Shown here one piece after another: positions 49,833 through 56,089 of a stretch of 56,089 nt of DNA. Location of the stretch: assembly GCA_903959905.1 (NCBI GenBank), contig CAJBYO010000050.1, positions 1-56,089 of the forward strand, read 5' to 3'. The DNA comes from an uncultured Bacteroidales bacterium (GTDB lineage: Bacteria > Bacteroidota > Bacteroidia > Bacteroidales > FEN-979). The notes beneath the pieces were generated by a model. It was not told where the DNA came from. It saw nothing but the letters and a program-made list of their open reading frames with translations, and searched no databases. Position 1 is the stretch's first letter; each line of letters starts with the position of its first letter. A program made the position numbers and the translations under genes.

Positions 49833-51554
49833 ATGAAAAAATTCCTTCTTAGCATCGCTGTTCTCGTTGCCATCCAGGTGATCGCCCCGGTGGCCTCCTT
49901 TACACAGAACATCCGCATTCCATCCTCCGAAACCAGGCGAATGCATCATGAAGTGCCGGACCAGCCGTATCTTGCGCCAAAGCCGGATGTTAAAAAAACA
50001 CCGCCGGTTCCCGGGTTAAGCAGTCCCGGGTTCTTTACCGCGCAGGTCAATGTGGACGCAAATGGCGACAACATGCTGGGAGATGCGGCCAACGAACCCT
50101 CCATTGCGGTTGACCCCACCAATCCGGATAAAATGGTGATCGGCTGGCGCCAGTTTGACGATGTGCTCAGCAATTTCAGACAGGCCGGTTACGGTTATTC
50201 CAGCAACGGAGGGCAAAACTGGACATTCCCGGGGGTGATTGAACCCACAATCTTCCGTTCGGACCCTGTGCTGGGTGTTGACAAATCCGGCAACTTTTAT
50301 TACAACAGCCTCACCAATGTCACCGGCAATTTCACCTGCAATGTGTATAAAAGCGTGAACGGCGGTGCAACCTGGGACCTTGGCACTGATGCGCACGGAG
50401 GCGACAAACAATGGATGGCCATTGACGGCACAAACGGACCGGGAACCGGGAATATTTATTCCTGCTGGAACTCCTCCTACAGCTCTTGTTCGCCCGGATT
50501 CTTTACCAGGTCGGCCGATGCCGGCGCAAGCTATGAAGATTGCGTGGAGGTTGCCGGCAGCCCTTACTGGGGCACCATGGAGGTTGGGCCCGACGGCGAA
50601 CTTTATACCGGTGGCGGCGGATCTTTTGACGGCGTGATCGTGGTAAAAACAACCAATGCACAGATACCGGGCTCCACGATAGCCTGGAATTCTGTCACCT
50701 ATGTTGACCTCGACGGATATCTCTCCGGCAATGCCCCCATCAATCCTGTTGGGATCCTCGGACAGGTGAGTGTTGATGTTGACCGCTCCAGTGGTCCCGG
50801 CAGGGGTAATGTTTATGTGATGGCTTCTGTTGTCAGGCTTTCTGTGACCGATCCGGCGGATGTGATGTTCGCAAAAAGCACCGATGGCGGCGCGACATTC
50901 AGCTCCCCGGTACGCATTAACACGGATGTGAGTACCGACAATTACCAGTGGTTCGGAACGATGTCGGTGGCGCCAAACGGCCGTATTGACGTGATCTGGC
51001 TCGATACCCGCGATGATGTTCCCGGTTCATTTATGTCATCGCTCTACTATTGTTATTCAGAGGATCAGGGAGCAACATGGTCCATCAACAAACGACTCTC
51101 TGCAGCGTTTGATCCCACCGTCGGTTATCCGCAGCAGGCCAAAATGGGGGATTATTTCGACATGGTTTCTGATGATGGCGGTGCACACCTGTCCTGGGCC
51201 AACACCCTCAACGGGGAACAGGATGTGTACTACACCCATATCACCCCGACCATCGTCGGCATGAATGAAAACCCCGGAGAACAGGCTCTTTTAACATTAA
51301 CCTGTTCACCCAACCCTTTCCGCGATCAAACCACCATCAGGTATAAGGTCCCCGAAAATTGCAGCGTAAAAATGGTCATTTGCGATCTCTATGGCAAAGA
51401 GATCACCACCCTAGTTGAGAAAGTACAGACAGCAGGTATCTATTCCGTTAATTTCCAAGGCGGCAACCTGCCTGCAGGGTTCTATATCTGCCGGTTATCA
51501 GCCGGGGCACATACAACCTCAGCCAGGTTGATCAGGCTGAACGGATCGTTGTGA
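49833..51554 (+). CDS. T9SS-exported BNR/Asp-box repeat protein (sialidase-fold)
   Basis: 573 residues. Signal peptide (MKKFLLSIAVLVAIQVIAP). Five Asp-box-like motifs mark a beta-propeller: SSNGGQNWTF, SVNGGATWDL, SADAGASYED, STDGGATFSS and SEDQGATWSI. The C-terminus (CSPNPFRDQTTIRYKV to GNLPAGFYICRLSAG) is a T9SS type A sorting domain. Propellers of this kind occur in sialidases, but catalytic Arg-triad residues cannot be pointed out, so an enzyme role is not claimed. Likely a surface or secreted glycan- or protein-binding factor. Confidence 0.85.
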   Translation: MKKFLLSIAVLVAIQVIAPVASFTQNIRIPSSETRRMHHEVPDQPYLAPKPDVKKTPPVPGLSSPGFFTAQVNVDANGDNMLGDAANEPSIAVDPTNPDKMVIGWRQFDDVLSNFRQAGYGYSSNGGQNWTFPGVIEPTIFRSDPVLGVDKSGNFYYNSLTNVTGNFTCNVYKSVNGGATWDLGTDAHGGDKQWMAIDGTNGPGTGNIYSCWNSSYSSCSPGFFTRSADAGASYEDCVEVAGSPYWGTMEVGPDGELYTGGGGSFDGVIVVKTTNAQIPGSTIAWNSVTYVDLDGYLSGNAPINPVGILGQVSVDVDRSSGPGRGNVYVMASVVRLSVTDPADVMFAKSTDGGATFSSPVRINTDVSTDNYQWFGTMSVAPNGRIDVIWLDTRDDVPGSFMSSLYYCYSEDQGATWSINKRLSAAFDPTVGYPQQAKMGDYFDMVSDDGGAHLSWANTLNGEQDVYYTHITPTIVGMNENPGEQALLTLTCSPNPFRDQTTIRYKVPENCSVKMVICDLYGKEITTLVEKVQTAGIYSVNFQGGNLPAGFYICRLSAGAHTTSARLIRLNGSL

Positions 51555-51678
51555 TGCCGGAGGCGGAAACGATACACCAAATGGCCTTATGGGACAGCAG
51601 AAGTGTTTGTAATCAAAGATTCTAAACAGATTCAGCCACTCCGGCAGAGTCCTGTGTCGTTAAATATAAAAAAATATG

Positions 51679-51686
51679 TAATTTTG
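51679..51686 (+). promoter_or_regulatory. Bacteroidota -7 promoter box for tRNA-Arg
   Basis: TAATTTTG (TAnnTTTG) ends 10 bp before the first base of the tRNA. Confidence 0.6.
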
Positions 51687-51696
51687 CATCACGATT

Positions 51697-51768
51697 GGCT
51701 TCGTAGTTCAATGGATAGAACGGAAGTTTCCTAAACTTTAAATATAGGTTCGATTCCTATCGAGGCTA
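51697..51768 (+). tRNA. tRNA-Arg (anticodon CCU)
   Basis: A full cloverleaf folds: acceptor stem GGCTTCG with CGAGGCT (two G-U pairs), D stem GTTC/GAAC, anticodon stem GAAGT/ACTTT with loop TTCCTAA giving anticodon CCT at 51730-51732, T stem ATAGG/CCTAT with loop TTCGATT. The discriminator is A and CCA is not encoded. It reads AGG codons. Confidence 0.95.
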
Positions 51769-51778
51769 CAAAATGTAC

Positions 51779-51820
51779 AAAAAGAGGGTATCTCAATAAA
51801 CCGAGCCACCCTCTTTTTAT
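51779..51820 (+). terminator. Terminator after tRNA-Arg
   Basis: AAAAGAGGGT and ACCCTCTTTT form a 10-bp stem that ends in TTTTTATTTT. Confidence 0.8.
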
Positions 51821-51922
51821 TTTAATCCATTGCTGCCAGGCTAATTTCTCACGCTGAAGGAACCATGGCCAGCGAAGATTGTCATCGTATACATGGCGAT
51901 ACAAAACCTTACCTTTGTCATC

Positions 51923-52324
51923 ATGACAAATGATCATCTCGTAATATTTGACGGCGTTTGCAATTTGTGCAACGGCACCATTAACTTCATCATCAGGCGG
52001 GATAGAAAAAAGAAATTTTCATTCACGACCAGCCAGTCCGGTGCCGGGCATGATATCTTAAAGCAGCACGGTTTGCTCAGCGCAGACCAATCAACCGTCG
52101 TATATGTAAAGAATGGGGTTCCTTATATTAAATCAAAGGCCGTCTTAAATATTTTAAAGGATTTGGGATACTGCTGGAACTTTTTTTACATCCTGATCGT
52201 CGTTCCACCCTTTATCCGCGATTTTATGTATGGCATCATCGCAAGGAACAGATACAGGGTATTCGGTAAGCGTGAATCCTGCATGGTACCCGATTCAGAA
52301 CTTATGGACAGGTTTCTGAAATGA
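51923..52324 (+). CDS. DCC-family thiol-disulfide oxidoreductase-like protein (DUF393)
   Basis: 133 residues from ATG at 51923 (MTNDHLVIFDGVC); an upstream in-frame ATG at 51893 adds ten residues and is less likely. It has the family CxxC in FDGVCNLCNG (Cys13, Cys16) and the C-terminal RNRYRVFGKRESC segment. The biochemical role is not well defined for the family; a thiol-redox activity is presumed. It stands alone between the tRNA and a convergent gene. Confidence 0.88.
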   Translation: MTNDHLVIFDGVCNLCNGTINFIIRRDRKKKFSFTTSQSGAGHDILKQHGLLSADQSTVVYVKNGVPYIKSKAVLNILKDLGYCWNFFYILIVVPPFIRDFMYGIIARNRYRVFGKRESCMVPDSELMDRFLK

Positions 52325-52332
52325 TACCTTGG

Positions 52333-53919
52333 TTATAATTTCACGAATTTCCCTACTTGCACCGTCCTTTCATTCGTGAGCCGCACAAAATAAACCCCGG
52401 ACGGTAAGAAACTGATATCTACTGTGGCTTTAGGTTCTTTGACGTCCAGTTGAAGAACTTCCTGACTATGCTGGTTCAGGATGGAAAGACGCCCTTTGAT
52501 GGATGTTTCAACGGTGATGGAGGTAGAAGTGGGATTGGGATATATTAAAAATGCAGGATCAGGGTTCAACTCTTTCACAGATACTCCGCAAACGGCTTCA
52601 ACTTCCTGCTGGCTATTGCATCCGGGGGCATTGCCATAAATTACGATTGTACCATTGGGGCTGGCCAGATAGCTACAGATACTTTGTATTGCACAGGATG
52701 ACAATGAACTGTTGTTATAGAAATTGATATCAGTTATAGACGCGGCATCAATATTGTCCAGGCCTGTCAGGCTGACAAGGGCATTGCAACTGTCAATGTG
52801 AATGTAACTGCTGAAACTGCCACCCAGTGAAGTCAGGTTGTTCAGGCCAGCAAGACTCGTCAATGCCGGATTAAACCGGATGGTTAGTTCAGAACCAATT
52901 GAAGTCACATTTTCCAATCCTGCCAGGTCGGTCAGGGCGTTACAGCGTACTATCCTCAGGCCTTCACCAACGGAAGTCAAACTGTCCATTCCCGTCAGGT
53001 TTTGCAGGGCATTGCAGTTAGTAATTGTAAGGTAACCCCCGATGAAAGTGACCTTTTCCAATCCTGCCAGGCTGTTCAAGGAATTATTGTATTCTATCCA
53101 GATGTCAGTTCCAATAGAAGTCAGGTTGTTCAATTCAACCAGGTTAAGCAAGGCATTGCAGCCGCCTATATTGAGTTCCCAGCCAACAGATGTCACGTTT
53201 TCCAATCCGGTCAGACTATTCAGGGTGTTGCAGGAGGAAATGATCAGGTCACCCGGTATAGATGAGATACTTTCAAGTCCGGACAGGTTGGACAGGGAAT
53301 TACAATAAGTAATTTTAACAGTACCCCCGATGGATGTCACATTGGCTAAACCAGTCAGGCTGCCCAGGGCAGGGCAACCGGAAACAGTAAGGTCACCGCC
53401 GATTGAAGTAACATTTGCCAACCCGGTCAGGCTGGTAAGGGCGCTGCATCCGGATATAGTAAGATCGTCGGGGATAGAAGATAAATTGCTCAAAGTTGTG
53501 AGGCTTGTGAGCATGTTGCAATTATTAATACCAAGAAATCCTCCGATGGAAGTCAGGTTGTCTAAGCCTGTAAGATTGGACAGAGTGGCACAACCGTTGA
53601 TCGCAAAATTACTGCCGGTCGAAGTCAGATTGTTTAAACCCGAGAGGCTGGTGAGCACCGGACATTCGTAAATGCTCAAAACACCATCAATGGCATTCAA
53701 AACACTTAGCCCGTTCAGGTTTGTAATATCATTTCCCCAGATTACCATATCCCCGGCAACTTGTGTACAGCCAGGGTAATTGGTCTGAAAACCATCAATC
53801 TGGGCCTGGGTTGTAAATTCTATACCCTGGGGTAAGCAGGACAAGCAAGGGTGGCCAGACTGTGCAGTTACCTGACTAATGGCAAGCAGAACAGCCAAAA
53901 TGACACAAGTTGTTTTCAT
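52333..53919 (-). CDS. T9SS-exported receptor-L-domain/leucine-rich repeat protein
   Basis: 528 residues. Signal peptide (MKTTCVILAVLLAISQVTA). About fourteen repeats of ~24 residues with pattern LTSLTGLANVTSIGGDLTISGC, typical of receptor-L-domain-like leucine-rich repeats in Bacteroidota. The C-terminus (FLIYPNPTSTSITVE to SFLPSGVYFVRLT) is a T9SS type A sorting domain. Likely surface-exposed and involved in binding; the ligand is unknown. It is convergent with the DCC gene with an 8-bp gap. Confidence 0.85.
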   Translation of the reverse strand: MKTTCVILAVLLAISQVTAQSGHPCLSCLPQGIEFTTQAQIDGFQTNYPGCTQVAGDMVIWGNDITNLNGLSVLNAIDGVLSIYECPVLTSLSGLNNLTSTGSNFAINGCATLSNLTGLDNLTSIGGFLGINNCNMLTSLTTLSNLSSIPDDLTISGCSALTSLTGLANVTSIGGDLTVSGCPALGSLTGLANVTSIGGTVKITYCNSLSNLSGLESISSIPGDLIISSCNTLNSLTGLENVTSVGWELNIGGCNALLNLVELNNLTSIGTDIWIEYNNSLNSLAGLEKVTFIGGYLTITNCNALQNLTGMDSLTSVGEGLRIVRCNALTDLAGLENVTSIGSELTIRFNPALTSLAGLNNLTSLGGSFSSYIHIDSCNALVSLTGLDNIDAASITDINFYNNSSLSSCAIQSICSYLASPNGTIVIYGNAPGCNSQQEVEAVCGVSVKELNPDPAFLIYPNPTSTSITVETSIKGRLSILNQHSQEVLQLDVKEPKATVDISFLPSGVYFVRLTNERTVQVGKFVKL

Positions 53920-53974
53920 ATCCTTTGAAAAGATAGTATTTTGCCACTGTTTGTTCCAATTTGGTTATAGGTAA

Positions 53975-54073
53975 CTAACGTTGCAGCCAGGCCCTTTTTC
54001 GGTTGATTCGAAATTGGCTGGCAATCCTGGTAGTATGTAGCATGGGGCTTAGTTGCCATGTTAGCAGCTAACA
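53975..54073. other. Imperfect palindrome next to the VOC gene, attC-like
   Basis: CTAACGTTGCAGCCAGGCCC near 53975 pairs imperfectly (about 15 of 20) with a reverse-complement segment ending GCCATGTTAG near 54064, followed by a perfect GTTAGC-A-GCTAAC palindrome. The arrangement resembles integron attachment sites, but the consensus core sites are not exact. Confidence 0.3.
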
Positions 54074-54472
54074 CTATTTTAAATTATTTGGCTCAATGAG
54101 ATCCCATAAATTTCCGTATAAATCTTCAAATACTGCAACTGTTCCATAAATCTCAACGGAAGGCTCGCGAACAATTTTAATTCCCTGATTTAACAGATTT
54201 TGATAATCTCTTTGAAAATTTTCAGTATTAAGAAACAAGAATACACGACCACCAGTTTGATTTCCCACATATTTTATTTGTTCCGAATTTGATGCTTTTG
54301 CCATAAGGATAGAACATTCTGATGAGCCTGGTGGGGACATGATTACCCACCTTTTTTCTGCATTAATAAAAGTGTCTTCGATTAATTCAAAATTTAGCTT
54401 TTCAGAAAAAAATGAAATCGCTTCATCATAATCCTTGACTAAAAGAGAGATGCATGCAATTCGTTGTTTCAT
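54074..54472 (-). CDS. VOC-superfamily (glyoxalase/bleomycin-resistance-like) protein
   Basis: 132 residues with the paired beta-alpha-beta-beta-beta modules of the VOC fold: ISLLVKDYDEAISFFSEKL at the start and GTVAVFEDLYGNLWDLIEP at the end with the conserved Glu. The family covers glyoxalases, dioxygenases and resistance proteins; the substrate cannot be told. It is clearly richer in A and T than the neighbouring genes and flanked by unusual palindromes, so it may have been acquired laterally. Confidence 0.85.
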   Translation of the reverse strand: MKQRIACISLLVKDYDEAISFFSEKLNFELIEDTFINAEKRWVIMSPPGSSECSILMAKASNSEQIKYVGNQTGGRVFLFLNTENFQRDYQNLLNQGIKIVREPSVEIYGTVAVFEDLYGNLWDLIEPNNLK

Positions 54473-54918
54473 GGTTTATGTAAAGTATAACGTTGAAAAA
54501 TGATGTACGTCCAATTCATTAGTTTGCTGCTAATGCAAAGTTAGTAAATAACCTACCCGTTATATGCATTAACACGTTTTCCCTTTTGGAGATTTAAATC
54601 AGGTTAAATTTTTATATGAATTGAGAATAACCCCTGCCTGTTAAAATGACAAAAAACTTTGGCATAGCATCCAATCAGAAAAATACAGCAAAAGTATTAG
54701 CCGTTAGGCTTATTGAAGGACGCTATCAATGAACATTTATTTTTACTTTTATACTGTCACTACCAAGTCAGTTGTTGCTTTCCCTATCTTGCAGCCACCT
54801 TTTGCTGTTTGATAATTCTTTGGCTACCAACTGACTCCATTGTTTTCTGAAACAAAAAACCTGTATCCATCTGCCAACTAAAACGTTCCGATCGATACAA
54901 ACTCAATATATCAAGCCT
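54473..54918. other. AT-rich non-coding stretch
   Basis: No convincing gene. The first ~90 bp hold TAACGTTG and TTAGTTTGCTGCTAATGCA, echoing the palindrome on the other side of the VOC gene. The remainder shows nothing I recognise. Confidence 0.5.
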
Positions 54919-55375
54919 TGAAAAAGCCTTCGTCTTCGATCTTTACCCAAACCGGGCACACCCCCGCCCTGAAAGGGCAGTCATCATTAACCCGGGGCAC
55001 CGCCCCGGTGAACTACAAACCCGGCCACACCTCAATCAACCCTGAAGGGGTTGAATTAAATGTACCTCCATGCCACAAAGCAGCACCCAGTTCGGATGAT
55101 GCCGCCCTTTCAGGGCTGCGATTTTTGCAGGGTGGTGCAGGGTGTCACAGGCCGATGTCCTGTGTTATTGATTCTGCCCTTTCAGGGCAAAGACACTCTG
55201 ATACTAACGGCCAAAACACTCAGCATTTGAAAAATCCTTCATCTACGAATTATACCCAAACCGGGCTCTTCCCCGCCCTGAAAGGGCAGTCATCATTAAC
55301 CCGGGGCACCGCCCCGGTGAACAAGAAAACCCAACTCCACCCATCTCAACCCTGAAAGGGTTGAATTAACAGGAT
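54919..55375. repeat. REP-like palindrome cluster upstream of the RAYT gene
   Basis: Contains the palindromes GCCCTGAAAGGGC/GCCCTTTCAGGGC (54965, 55106, 55180, 55273), CCGGGGCACCGCCCCGG (54992, 55301) and AACCCTGAAAGGGTT (55030, 55354). A ~94-bp block is directly repeated at 54919-55013 and 55228-55321. The long open frame over this region is only repeat translation. Confidence 0.88.
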
Positions 55376-55380
55376 ATACT

Positions 55381-55833
55381 ATGCCCCAGTCTCTTACAAA
55401 AGTCTATGTCCATATCGTGTTCAGCACCAAAGACCGGTACCCTTACATCACCGATGATATTAAAGACGAACTGTTTGATTACCTCGGCGGGATATGTAAA
55501 AACATGGAATGTTATCCCGTGAGAATCGGGGGATACCGGAACCACATTCACATCCTGTGCATATTGTCAAAAAAAACACCCCTGGTGAAACTCGTGGAAG
55601 AGACCAAGAAAAGTTCATCCAAATGGATCAAAACCAGGGGGAGTAAATTCGCGAAATTCCACTGGCAGAACGGGTACAGTGCTTTCTCCGTGAATCCGGC
55701 TCAAACCGGAATTGTTACAGATTATATTGATAACCAGGAGGAACACCACAGGAAAAAAACCTTTGAGGAGGAATGCAGGGCTTTTTTCAGGAAATACAGC
55801 GTTGATTTTGATGAAAAATATGTGTGGGATTGA
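55381..55833 (+). CDS. REP-associated tyrosine transposase (RAYT), IS200/Y1 family
   Basis: 150 residues. HUH motif in RNHIHILC (His55, His57), catalytic Tyr115 in IVTDYIDNQEEHH, and the family opening SLTKVYVHIVFSTKDRYP. It is the usual length for a single-domain Y1 transposase. It is flanked on both sides by REP-like palindromes, the setting of domesticated RAYTs, which cut single-stranded REP DNA and are thought to spread REP elements. The ATG follows the last palindrome by ~20 bp. Confidence 0.92.
   Translation: MPQSLTKVYVHIVFSTKDRYPYITDDIKDELFDYLGGICKNMECYPVRIGGYRNHIHILCILSKKTPLVKLVEETKKSSSKWIKTRGSKFAKFHWQNGYSAFSVNPAQTGIVTDYIDNQEEHHRKKTFEEECRAFFRKYSVDFDEKYVWD
55381..55833 (+). mobile_element. 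RAYT core of the REP system
   Basis: Gene plus bordering palindromes form the element. No IS605-type TnpB gene and no clear insertion-sequence ends were seen. Confidence 0.6.
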
Positions 55834-55844
55834 CAGGATTTTGC

Positions 55845-56089
55845 CTTTTCAGGGCAAATTGCTACTTTTCGGGGTATCACATGACGGTGTCCTGTGCTGA
55901 TGATGCCGCCCTTTCAGGGCTGGAAGATTTGCGGGACACCGCAGGTGCGTCACAGGCCGATGTCCTGTGTTATTGATTTTGCCCTTTCAGGGCAAAGACA
56001 CTCTGATACTAACGGCCAAAACACTCAGCTTTTGAAAAATCCTTCCCCGGCGAATTATAACCAAACCGGGCACACCCCCGCCCTGAAAG
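55845..56089. repeat. REP-like palindrome cluster downstream of the RAYT gene (cut by window edge)
   Basis: The ~190-bp unit that begins GATGCCGCCCTTTCAGGGCT at about 55101 recurs at about 55902 with GGCCGATGTCCTGTGTTATT, GCCCTTTCAGGGC and CACTCTGATACTAACGGCC in the same order, and runs out of the window. Confidence 0.88.

Noticed and set aside
54918..55355. 145-codon frame before the RAYT gene
   Set aside because: Made of REP palindromes and direct repeats; it shows no independent coding signal.
54919..56089. CRISPR-like array
   Set aside because: Repeats are palindromic units of mixed spacing with similar rather than unique sequence between them, and a Y1 transposase sits in the middle; no cas genes.

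Overview
The window reads as a chromosomal segment of an anaerobic member of the Bacteroidota. Evidence for the phylum: three secreted proteins end in type IX secretion (T9SS) sorting domains, several genes have the Bacteroidota -7 promoter box TAnnTTTG, there is no Shine-Dalgarno pattern, and SUMF1/OmpA and outer-membrane-barrel proteins typical of the phylum are present. Gene density is high and no sign of assembly breakage was seen. The first gene enters the window already open and the last repeat block leaves it cut.

Layout: (1) 1-7201, plus strand: the 3' part of a giant tandem-repeat T9SS adhesin-like protein and a three-repeat secreted protein of unknown function. (2) 7227-32021, minus strand: a nearly continuous 25-kb catabolic locus. 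In transcription order it encodes BcrC, BcrB, BcrA and BcrD (ATP-dependent class I benzoyl-CoA reductase); an ADP-forming acyl-CoA synthetase; a PanE-like reductase; Had, Oah and Dch (the modified beta-oxidation enzymes of the benzoyl-CoA pathway); an extra HgdB-like reductase/dehydratase with its own HgdC-like ATPase activator; a thiolase; a fused 3-hydroxyacyl-CoA dehydrogenase/enoyl-CoA hydratase; glutaryl-CoA dehydrogenase; a MocA-like cofactor transferase; a two-gene 4-hydroxybenzoyl-CoA reductase; an SDR; and a second thiolase. (3) 32409-42061: envelope and secreted proteins (DNase I-like, lipoprotein, SUMF1-OmpA fusion, phospholipase C/S1-like protein, outer-membrane barrel, MscS channel) separated by long imperfect inverted repeats. 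(4) 42872-49711, plus strand: hdrCBA-flxDCBA, a soluble NADH-linked heterodisulfide-reductase-type electron-bifurcating complex. (5) 49833-53919: two more T9SS-exported proteins, a tRNA-Arg(CCU) and a DCC-family protein. (6) 54074-56089: an AT-rich VOC-family gene and a REP-associated Y1 transposase (RAYT) embedded in its REP-like palindromes.

How the genes work together: the locus encodes every enzymatic step I would expect from 4-hydroxybenzoyl-CoA to acetyl-CoA. The steps are reductive dehydroxylation, ATP-driven dearomatisation, hydration, dehydrogenation, ring opening, beta-oxidation to glutaryl-CoA, decarboxylating dehydrogenation to crotonyl-CoA, and thiolysis. ADP-forming acyl-CoA synthetase could recover ATP. 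No AMP-forming aryl-CoA ligase, ferredoxin, ETF, transporter or dedicated regulator is seen. The Hdr-Flx complex 11 kb away could supply low-potential ferredoxin from NADH, but that link is inference. A Thauera-type class I reductase in a Bacteroidota background, with fused hydroxybenzoyl-CoA reductase subunits and a second single-subunit reductase/activator pair, is the most exciting system in the window. A second theme is the density of intergenic palindromes: a GC-rich hairpin repeat sits at the 3' ends of many genes of the catabolic locus.
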